Positions 1 to 6,369 of a DNA stretch of 14,231 nucleotides are shown one piece after another. The stretch is from assembly GCA_903881065.1 (NCBI GenBank), contig CAIRRW010000549.1:1-14231 (forward strand), read 5' to 3'. Position 1 is the stretch's first letter. Every line of letters starts with the position of its first letter. Position numbers and translations under genes: made by a program. Under the pieces are notes generated by a model. That model was not told the origin of the DNA. It worked only from the letters and a program-made list of their open reading frames with translations, and searched no databases. The stretch is from an uncultured Bacteroidota bacterium (lineage in GTDB: Bacteria > Bacteroidota > Bacteroidia > 2-12-FULL-35-15).

Positions 1-1
1 A

Positions 2-1819
2 CTACAGAAAGCAGCCTGCTGTAATTTGTCGGAAAGTTTTACTACAAATGCGTCTGTAGATGTTGCATTTACTGATGCGGTATCAGGCGCAAAAAAGATA
101 CAGATGCTTGGCCTTGATGGAGTATATACACAGATTCTTTCCGAAAATATTCCGATGCTTAGAGGGCTTTCAGCCGCTTATGGATTGAATTATATTCCTG
201 GAACATGGATTGATAAGATAATGGTGACGAAAGGTACAGGCTCTGTAGTGAATGGATACGAGAGTATTTCGGGACAAATTAATCTGGAATTTTTAAAACC
301 CGATCTGTATAAAAACAGATTTTTTGCCAATGTATTTATCAATGATAAGCAACGTGTAGAAGTGAATTTACATTTTGATAAGAAATTTAATGCTAAATTG
401 AGTACATTGCTTTTTGCCAGTGTAAGCGATATGAGCCATAAGGAAGACCGAAATCACGATTCGTTTTTGGACATGCCGTTGGTACGACAATATAATGTAT
501 TTAACAGATGGGATTATAAAAGCGGCAAAAAACTAACTGCTCAGCTTGGTTTAAAAGCCCTAATGGAAAGTCGACAGGGAGGGCAAATGGATTTTAATTA
601 TGCCACAGATTATAATACAACTAAGAGTTATGGTATAGGAATAAACACTCAGTCGCTGGAATATTTTTCCAAGACAGGTTATCTATTTGATAAACCGGGA
701 AGAAGTATTGGGTTGCAAACAAGCGGTAAATGGCAGACGCAGGATATGTATTTCGGATTGAGAGATTATACCGGTGAAGAAAAGTATTTTTATTCCAATT
801 TTATTTATGCTGATATTATTAACACCACTGACCATAAATATAAGTTAGGTGCCAGTTATATTTATGATATTTATGATGAAAAGTTTAATGATTCTACTTT
901 CAAGAGAACAGAACAGGTACCGGGTATATATTGTGAATATACTTATACTCATGCGGATAAGTTTTCTTTGGTTGCAGGTGTGAGAGCGGATGACCACAAT
1001 ATTTACGGTATGCAGTTTACTCCGCGATTACATATCAAAGTTAACCCATCGAAGACAACATCAATCAGGTTTTCGGGCGGCAGAGGATTCAGAACGGCAA
1101 ATATATTTGTTGAGAATCAATCAGTATTTGCGAGTTCGAGAAGGATAGAGATTAAGGAAACTTTTAAACCTGAAATAGCTTGGAATTATGGATTCTCCGC
1201 AAATCAGAGATTTAAGATACTTGAGAGGGAGGCATCTGTAAATGTTGACTTCTTTAGAACTGATTTCGTAAATCAAGTGGTAATGGATTTAGATCAAAAT
1301 GTAAATAAAATTGTTTTTTATAATTTGATAGGGAAGTCGTATTCGAATAGTTTGCAGTTTGATTTCAACTTTGAACCGATAAAAAATCTAGCGGTGAAAC
1401 TTGCTTATAAATGGTATGATGTGAAGACTACTTATAATTATGAGTTGATGGACAAACCATTTATTCCAAAGCATAGAGTAATGGCAAATCTTTCTTATAC
1501 TACTTATAGAGAGGTATGGAAAATTGATTTTACAACAAACTGGTTTGGGCAAAGCAGGATTCCAAGTACCGTATCAAGCCCTGTTCAATACCAACTTCCG
1601 AAAGAGTCTTTAGATTATTTTTTGTTGCAGGCACAAATAACCAAGAAATTCAAGAAATTTGAACTTTATTTAGGATGTGAAAACATTTTGGATTATGTTC
1701 AAAAGAATCCAATAGTGGCAACTGACAATCCTTTTGGCCCTAACTTTGATGCGTCAATGGTGTATGCTCCTTTGGAAGGAAGAACGTTTTATTTAGGAAT
1801 GAGATTAACAATTAAATAA
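2..1819 (+). CDS. TonB-dependent outer-membrane receptor, 5'-truncated by window edge
   Basis: The reading frame is open from base 2, so the N-terminus lies outside the window; a TTG at 26 is internal and not the start. The 605 visible residues begin in the plug domain (CCNLSESF, then NASVDV, QMLGLDG, IPGTWIDKI and GSVVNGYESISGQIN), a signature of Bacteroidetes receptors that import or bind small ligands at the outer membrane using TonB energy. The rest alternates aromatic and polar residues, as in the 22-strand barrel, and ends in FYLGMRLTIK. The next gene, 14 bp downstream, encodes a periplasmic HMA metal-binding protein. This pairing suggests a metal ligand, probably copper or another soft metal, but that is inferred from context and not from ligand residues. 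Family assignment is secure; substrate is not. Confidence 0.93.
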   Translation, partial: LQKAACCNLSESFTTNASVDVAFTDAVSGAKKIQMLGLDGVYTQILSENIPMLRGLSAAYGLNYIPGTWIDKIMVTKGTGSVVNGYESISGQINLEFLKPDLYKNRFFANVFINDKQRVEVNLHFDKKFNAKLSTLLFASVSDMSHKEDRNHDSFLDMPLVRQYNVFNRWDYKSGKKLTAQLGLKALMESRQGGQMDFNYATDYNTTKSYGIGINTQSLEYFSKTGYLFDKPGRSIGLQTSGKWQTQDMYFGLRDYTGEEKYFYSNFIYADIINTTDHKYKLGASYIYDIYDEKFNDSTFKRTEQVPGIYCEYTYTHADKFSLVAGVRADDHNIYGMQFTPRLHIKVNPSKTTSIRFSGGRGFRTANIFVENQSVFASSRRIEIKETFKPEIAWNYGFSANQRFKILEREASVNVDFFRTDFVNQVVMDLDQNVNKIVFYNLIGKSYSNSLQFDFNFEPIKNLAVKLAYKWYDVKTTYNYELMDKPFIPKHRVMANLSYTTYREVWKIDFTTNWFGQSRIPSTVSSPVQYQLPKESLDYFLLQAQITKKFKKFELYLGCENILDYVQKNPIVATDNPFGPNFDASMVYAPLEGRTFYLGMRLTIK

Positions 1820-1833
1820 TAAAAATATAAAAA

Positions 1834-2196
1834 ATGAAAACTCTAAAAAAATTATTACTTACAGGCATTGTAAATATGTTTGTATTGACAGCATCAACAT
1901 TAACGGCTCAGGAAAATTCCAACCTTTCCGAGATAAAAATTAAAACATCAGCTGTTTGTGATATGTGTAAAGAAACGCTGGAAAGCAATCTGGTATTTGA
2001 AAAAGGAATAAAGAAATCAGAATTGGATGTAAAATCAGCTATTATTACTGTTTCATATAATCCCCAAAAAACTAATCCTGATAAGATCAGAACAGCAATT
2101 TCGAAACTTGGTTATGATGCAGATGATATTCCTGCTGATAAAAAAGCTTATGAGAAATTAAGTTCGTGTTGTAAGAAGGAAAATAAAGCACACTAA
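1834..2196 (+). CDS. Periplasmic heavy-metal-associated (HMA) domain protein
   Basis: A 120-residue protein with a signal peptide (about 1-26, hydrophobic core LLLTGIVNMFVLTA, ending TAQ) followed by one HMA fold (about 32-98). The metal-binding CxxC is C42-D-M-C45, and the conserved distal part KIRTAISKLGYDAD is present. HMA domains bind Cu(I), Hg(II) or similar soft ions and pass them between partners. The C-terminal tail is unusual: it carries a vicinal cysteine pair (C112-C113) in a lysine-rich stretch ending in His, a possible second metal site. It follows the TonB-dependent receptor by 14 bp, probably in the same transcript, so it may accept metal from the receptor or protect against it. 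The start is the ATG after an A-rich stretch; no Shine-Dalgarno is seen, as is usual in this phylum. Confidence 0.9.
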   Translation: MKTLKKLLLTGIVNMFVLTASTLTAQENSNLSEIKIKTSAVCDMCKETLESNLVFEKGIKKSELDVKSAIITVSYNPQKTNPDKIRTAISKLGYDADDIPADKKAYEKLSSCCKKENKAH

Positions 2197-2223
2197 TTAA
2201 CGAAATCTTCGTTAATTATTTTT
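2194..2223 (+). terminator. Hairpin terminator at the convergent gene ends
   Basis: A perfect 11-bp inverted repeat (arms 2194-2204 and 2208-2218, core AATTAACGAA) with a 3-nt loop (ATC) is followed by TTTTT at 2219-2223. This fits an intrinsic terminator for the receptor-HMA operon. The HMA stop codon (2194-2196) is in the left arm and the stop codon of the convergent dch gene (2214-2212) is in the right arm, so one hairpin closes both operons. The T-tract favours + strand termination; the opposite side has no good T-tract, so minus-strand termination may be weaker. Confidence 0.75.
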
Positions 2224-2988
2224 CCATTCCGGCTTGCGTTTATCCAGAAATGAATTAATGCCTTCATTGGCATCTGTAGTTTCCATTAATTGATTAACAT
2301 ACATACTTTCCAATTGCGGCAAGAAGTTACTTAGTATATGATTGAATTTTACTCTTGATGCTTTCACTGCAAATCGAAGAGAAGAAGCGCTCTTTGCGAG
2401 TATATGCTGATTAATCCAATCACTTGTTCCTGCATCCAACGAAGTTTTATCTTCAAAAACAAGATTCAATAATCCAAAATCTTTTGCTTCTTCGGCACCT
2501 ATTGTTCTTCCTGTTAAAAGTAAATCTTCGGCACGCGATAGTCCGATTTTTTCAGGTAAAAGAATAGAAGCAGGTGGAGGGAATACTCCCAGAATAACTT
2601 CTGGTTGTCCTAATTTTGCTGTCTTATCGGCAAACATTTGGTTACACATCAATGCCAGTTCAAGTCCTCCTCCCAAGCATTGCCCACTAATTTTTGCAAC
2701 AGTAGGTATCGATAAATCTCTCAATGTATAGAATAACTGATGAAATCCGCGAAGCATTGCTGTTGCAGATTCTTTGCGATGTTCTTCCACACTCGCACCG
2801 AAAGAAAAGTGTTTTCCTGCTCCTTGAAATGTGATAAGTTTCAAATCATTCCTGTCTTTATACGAATCTAGTAATTGCTGTATTTCCGTCATCATCAAAT
2901 GATCCAGTACATTTCCTTTTCCATCATCAAGTAATATTTCGGCTACTGAATTATTATGAGTATAATTTACTTTTATTTTTTTCATCAT
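2212..2988 (-). CDS. dch: Cyclohexa-1,5-diene-1-carbonyl-CoA hydratase (dienoyl-CoA hydratase, Dch)
   Basis: A 258-residue crotonase-fold enzyme, the same size as Dch of denitrifying aromatic degraders as I remember it. Dch adds water to cyclohexa-1,5-diene-1-carbonyl-CoA to give 6-hydroxycyclohex-1-ene-1-carbonyl-CoA, the first step after benzoyl-CoA dearomatization. Signatures seen: the oxyanion-hole segment HFSFGASVEEH (60-70), SGQCLGGGLE (101-110), LGQPEVILGVFPPPAS (126-141), SASSLRFAVKASR (200-212) and the C-terminal LDKRKPEW. These match Dch more closely than generic enoyl-CoA hydratases. It is the last gene of the operon, 15 bp after oah. Two consecutive ATGs (2988 and 2985) can both serve as start. 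Confidence rests on motifs recalled from the family plus the presence of Oah and Had beside it. Confidence 0.88.
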   Translation of the reverse strand: MMKKIKVNYTHNNSVAEILLDDGKGNVLDHLMMTEIQQLLDSYKDRNDLKLITFQGAGKHFSFGASVEEHRKESATAMLRGFHQLFYTLRDLSIPTVAKISGQCLGGGLELALMCNQMFADKTAKLGQPEVILGVFPPPASILLPEKIGLSRAEDLLLTGRTIGAEEAKDFGLLNLVFEDKTSLDAGTSDWINQHILAKSASSLRFAVKASRVKFNHILSNFLPQLESMYVNQLMETTDANEGINSFLDKRKPEWKNN

Positions 2989-3003
2989 TAAGAAAATAAA
3001 ATA

Positions 3004-4098
3004 TTATGCGTTTTGAAATTGCGGTGAAATAATCTGATGTAACTCTTCATTCCATTCATGCCCTTCAGCAAGTAATTGACGTAATTTAACAAAGTCAACT
3101 TCACGATTTTCTTTCGGCCCATAATTAAATGCACGGAATCCCGCTTTGGCTTCACTCATCATATTTAGCGCTAACCATTCACGGCTGCTCTCTTTATTTT
3201 TATCCCAATGCTCCAATTTTTTCTTACGTACTTCTGATAAAGTTTTTGAAGTACAATTAGGGAAGGTATGCAATAATTTTGCAATTAATTTATTTACTGC
3301 TTCATCAAGCAATGATAAATCCACTTCTCCTTTAGCCAACAATTCTTTAGCTCTTTTCAATTCTTCACCGGTTTTCATTGTGCCGAAAATAAGTTTCCCG
3401 AATTCATCGGTTTGTTTATCGATTACTACCAAAGGGTTCGCAACAAACTTTCCGTCCACTTTTAATGCAGGAACAATATCCGTTATCATTCCGAAATTAT
3501 ATGCCTGATGTGCAGTCCATGGTTCACAAAGTGTCAACGACATCATTGCTCTTTCTATACCTACATATAAATGCAAAAAGTCTGTAGCACCACCAATTGC
3601 AGCACTTCCATGCTTAGGTCCTGCTTGTCCGAAACGTGCTAAATCCTGTGCAATTGTAAAGTCGCAAGCCATTCCTATTTCCTGACCACCACCTATGCGC
3701 ATGCCGTTAACACGACAAATTACAGGCTTTTCACACTTCAATATTGCACTTACCATATCATTAAATAAGCGCATATACTGCGAATATTCCTGCGGATTTC
3801 CCGAATAATATTCTGCATACTCTTTCGTATTTCCACCCGTGCAAAATGCTTTGTCGCCAACAGCAGTAAACACAACAGCTACTACACTTCTGTCATTTGA
3901 TGCTTCACCAAAAGCAAGAATAATTTCTTTTACAGCTGCCGTTGTATAAGAGTTAAATTGTTTCGGATTATTTAATATTATCCATGCATTATATAAATCC
4001 TTAACAGGCTTCCCATCATTATTTATACAAGGACGTTTTTCAAAAAGTATTTCTTTGAAAGTTGTTTCAACTAAGTTGTGACTGTGTAAATTTCCCAT
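3004..4098 (-). CDS. oah: 6-oxocyclohex-1-ene-1-carbonyl-CoA hydrolase (ring-opening hydrolase, Oah)
   Basis: A 364-residue crotonase-superfamily enzyme, longer than ordinary enoyl-CoA hydratases but close to the Oah family length. Oah adds water to 6-oxocyclohex-1-ene-1-carbonyl-CoA and cleaves the C-C bond, opening the ring to 3-hydroxypimeloyl-CoA. Seen in the sequence: LYNAWIILNNPKQFNSYTT near the N-terminus, DKAFCTGGNTKEYAEYY (82-98, first oxyanion-hole strand), VNGMRIGGGQEIGMACDF (130-147), FGQAGPKHGSAAIGGATDF (156-174), VDGKFVANP (214-222) and the C-terminal extension with WLALNMMSEAKAGFRAFNYG. These segments are nearly word-for-word those I recall for Oah of Thauera-type benzoate degraders, which makes this the best-supported enzyme call in the operon. 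It lies 27 bp after the outer-membrane barrel gene and 15 bp before dch. Confidence 0.94.
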   Translation of the reverse strand: MGNLHSHNLVETTFKEILFEKRPCINNDGKPVKDLYNAWIILNNPKQFNSYTTAAVKEIILAFGEASNDRSVVAVVFTAVGDKAFCTGGNTKEYAEYYSGNPQEYSQYMRLFNDMVSAILKCEKPVICRVNGMRIGGGQEIGMACDFTIAQDLARFGQAGPKHGSAAIGGATDFLHLYVGIERAMMSLTLCEPWTAHQAYNFGMITDIVPALKVDGKFVANPLVVIDKQTDEFGKLIFGTMKTGEELKRAKELLAKGEVDLSLLDEAVNKLIAKLLHTFPNCTSKTLSEVRKKKLEHWDKNKESSREWLALNMMSEAKAGFRAFNYGPKENREVDFVKLRQLLAEGHEWNEELHQIISPQFQNA

Positions 4099-4125
4099 TT
4101 TATTTTTTATTTAATTAGTTATGAA

Positions 4126-5085
4126 TTATTTTTTACCAAATTTATATGAGTAGCCAACTACTAACATAGATTCAAGAAAACTAAAATGCTGACTTGCTCT
4201 TCCTCCTTCCACAGTAGTTAAAATATCGGGTAAGTTTATATACCCAGCTTTTAAACGTCCTTGAAGAAAGAAATTCTTAAAGAAAGTAAACTCCAAACCA
4301 ACAAGTGCAGATCCGCTATATCCTGCAAGATGGTATGATTTTTTTCCTGTTTCCATATCATGTTTTGGAGCATACCCTAACACATCGACATCTGAATCAG
4401 GGACTACAACTCCTCCTCCAATTGCTCCTAATGCACTTAGCACGTGTTTGCCATTTTTTGAAATCCACAACTGTTCAATTCTTCCAAGTTCAATAGTTAC
4501 ATCATTCAACCCATCGCAGTGTTCAAAGCTAGATACAAATCCACTTTTTAGGGAATCTGCTATTGTTGCCCTGTTTCCACTGTTTTCACTTCCTTCACCA
4601 ACAAGTACCTCTGTATTATTGTAATTCCCAATATTTTTACCTCCATTATTATCTTTTGTGATTGAACCAGACATTAAAGTTGTCTGTTTATCTATGGAGT
4701 ATTTCATGTGATCTTCTCCAACAGAAATGAAGGTTTTATCATTTAGGAAATATCCCAATCGGTAATTATATTGAGGAACCGAAAATGTATTATATTTAAT
4801 ATATGTGTTGGAAACAGCTTCAGGTTGGTCTTTCGCTGTGATATTATTTATTGTAAAGTCGTATCCGTCTCCTTTAAAATGAATATTGCTTTTTGTAAAG
4901 GCTTCTCTATTATATCCCCAATAAAAGAAAAATCTTCCTTTTCGTTTGAAGAGTTGACGGGTTTCCAAATTTATAATTACAGATCTGTCAATTTGGGCAC
5001 TTACGCTATCTTTTCTAATCTGCGCCTCACTGTAATAAGTAATTAGTGAGAGCAATAAACAAGAAATTAATTTTAAAAGTTTCAT
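4126..5085 (-). CDS. Outer-membrane beta-barrel protein of unknown function, inside the ring-cleavage operon
   Basis: A 319-residue protein with a clear signal peptide (about 1-22, KLLKLISCLLLSLITYYSEAQ). The mature part has short alternating aromatic/polar strands (RFFFYWGYNREAF, YNYRLGYFLNDKTFISVG, SALVGLEFTFFKNFFLQGRL) and ends in SMLVVGYSYKFGKK, as expected of an outer-membrane barrel. The block WGYNREAFTKSNIHFKGDGY resembles a conserved but uncharacterized Bacteroidetes barrel family. It has no lipobox and no TonB plug. The spacing (22 bp after had, 27 bp before oah, same strand) implies co-transcription with cytoplasmic benzoyl-CoA-pathway enzymes. It could be a channel for the aromatic or alicyclic substrate, or an unrelated insertion; nothing in the sequence decides which. 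Function is unassigned. Confidence 0.85.
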   Translation of the reverse strand: MKLLKLISCLLLSLITYYSEAQIRKDSVSAQIDRSVIINLETRQLFKRKGRFFFYWGYNREAFTKSNIHFKGDGYDFTINNITAKDQPEAVSNTYIKYNTFSVPQYNYRLGYFLNDKTFISVGEDHMKYSIDKQTTLMSGSITKDNNGGKNIGNYNNTEVLVGEGSENSGNRATIADSLKSGFVSSFEHCDGLNDVTIELGRIEQLWISKNGKHVLSALGAIGGGVVVPDSDVDVLGYAPKHDMETGKKSYHLAGYSGSALVGLEFTFFKNFFLQGRLKAGYINLPDILTTVEGGRASQHFSFLESMLVVGYSYKFGKK

Positions 5086-5107
5086 AGAAGTTTTATTTGA
5101 TATTTAT

Positions 5108-6169
5108 TTAATTGAAATCGGGAACTAAAACCGAACGTTTTGTGTATTTGTGTTCCAAAGTGTTTTTAAATACCTCATTTATTTTCGACATTGGAAACGT
5201 CTGAACAAACTGCTCTATCTTTAATCTTCCAGATGAAATCAATTCTAGAACTTCAGGATACAATTCCGCTTTACAGCCCCAAGTGCCAATAAGTTTAGCA
5301 TCAAACGCCATCAGGTTACTTAATCGTACTTCTATTTTATCCATTGTAAAGCCAACTATTGAAAGAGTAGAAGTAAAGGTGATTAAATTAAATGCTAGGT
5401 CTTGTCCAGCTTTGGTGCCTGAAAATTCAAATATCTTCCAGCCAATTTTAGGAGCATTTATTTCTTTCGCTATTTCCTTTATTTTATCTTTTATCGCTTT
5501 GCTGTCAAGTCCTTTAATATTAAGTGTTGCATCCACTCCATTTTGTTTTGCTATTCCAAGTTTCTCATCATTAATATCCAATGCAATCACTTTAGCGCCA
5601 ATTATTTTTGCTATCAATGCACCATAAATTCCAACGCCACCAACGCCAATTATTATTGCTAAATCGCCGCTTTCTAGTTCCGATTTCTTAACTACCTGAT
5701 AGGGAGTGGATATTGCATCAGCAATAACAGCAAGCTGTTCGAGCGAATATGTTTTTAAAACAGAATCAGGTACTTCGCATAAATATTTAAACGGCACTTT
5801 AATGTGAGAAGCAAACCCACCATGAAAATCATTGCCCGGCATCAATTGATTTCTGCAAATATTACTGCGTCCTTTTTTACAAAGTTCACATTCGCCGCAA
5901 GGCAACACAGCAGGAATAATTACTTTTTTATTCAGCCACTTAATATTACCGGCTACTACTGTTCCACTAATCTCATGCCCTAAAGTAAGCGGCAATGCAT
6001 GCTTGGTTTGTACACCAGAATGCCAATAGCTCAAATCGGTATGACATACGCCACAACCTGCAATTTTTACTACTACTTCATTTCCCCTAATTTCCGAAAA
6101 TTCACTTTCTACAAGTTTGAAATCCTCGTTCAAACCAGTCATTTGCCATTGATATATTTTATTATTCAT
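5108..6169 (-). CDS. had: 6-hydroxycyclohex-1-ene-1-carbonyl-CoA dehydrogenase (Had)
   Basis: A 353-residue zinc-dependent medium-chain alcohol dehydrogenase. Had oxidizes 6-hydroxycyclohex-1-ene-1-carbonyl-CoA to the 6-oxo compound with NAD+, linking Dch and Oah. Catalytic-zinc ligands lie in CGVCHTD (C39, with H43 nearby) and GHE (H65-E66). The structural-zinc loop is complete (C91, C94, C97, C105). The Rossmann motif GVGGVG (175-180) is followed by the acidic residue D198 in ALDIN, which favours NAD+ over NADP+. Had-specific segments are GWKIFEFSGTKAGQDLAF (243-260) and LSNLMAFDAKLIGTWGC (283-299), unlike generic alcohol dehydrogenases. It is the first gene of the operon and has a promoter-like box upstream. 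Without oah and dch beside it the call would be weaker, but the signature segments are convincing. Confidence 0.9.
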   Translation of the reverse strand: MNNKIYQWQMTGLNEDFKLVESEFSEIRGNEVVVKIAGCGVCHTDLSYWHSGVQTKHALPLTLGHEISGTVVAGNIKWLNKKVIIPAVLPCGECELCKKGRSNICRNQLMPGNDFHGGFASHIKVPFKYLCEVPDSVLKTYSLEQLAVIADAISTPYQVVKKSELESGDLAIIIGVGGVGIYGALIAKIIGAKVIALDINDEKLGIAKQNGVDATLNIKGLDSKAIKDKIKEIAKEINAPKIGWKIFEFSGTKAGQDLAFNLITFTSTLSIVGFTMDKIEVRLSNLMAFDAKLIGTWGCKAELYPEVLELISSGRLKIEQFVQTFPMSKINEVFKNTLEHKYTKRSVLVPDFN

Positions 6170-6232
6170 TTATTTAATAAATAAAATGTTAATCTCCTTT
6201 CAAGAACTTATTTGTTCCCACATAAAGACGTG

Positions 6233-6240
6233 CAAATGTA
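6233..6240 (-). promoter_or_regulatory. Bacteroidetes-type -7 promoter box for the had operon
   Basis: On the minus strand TACATTTG is an exact match to the Bacteroidetes housekeeping -7 consensus TAnnTTTG. It lies 63 bp before the had start codon, giving an expected leader of about 55-60 nt. No clear -33 TTTG is present at the usual distance, which would fit a promoter that depends on an activator. Confidence 0.5.
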
Positions 6241-6266
6241 TTGCTAGCCGCAGGAAGGAACTATGA

Positions 6267-6300
6267 CTTTAATCAGCCTTTAATCAATCTGAAATTAAAG
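6267..6300. promoter_or_regulatory. Direct and inverted repeats upstream of the had promoter, candidate operator
   Basis: CTTTAATCA occurs at 6267-6275 and again at 6278-6286, an 11-bp period that puts both copies on the same face of the helix. ATTAAAG at 6294-6300 is the inverse of the CTTTAAT in the second copy. The cluster sits about 26-60 bp upstream of the -7 box, where an activator commonly binds. No regulator gene for it is in the window. Confidence 0.35.
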
Positions 6301-6369
6301 AAATGAAGGAAGGTTGGGAAGTTGCGAAATTTTAGAAAAGTATAATGAGTGAACTTGGTTATGCCTAGT

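Noticed and set aside
26..28. TTG as the start codon of the TonB-dependent receptor
   Set aside because: The frame is open upstream to base 2 and the preceding residues (LQKAACCN) continue the conserved CCNLSESF plug motif, so the gene is simply cut by the window edge.
3146..3508. Plus-strand open frame inside oah
   Set aside because: It is antisense to a strongly conserved enzyme and its product is a Ser/Asn/Phe-rich reverse reading with no domain.
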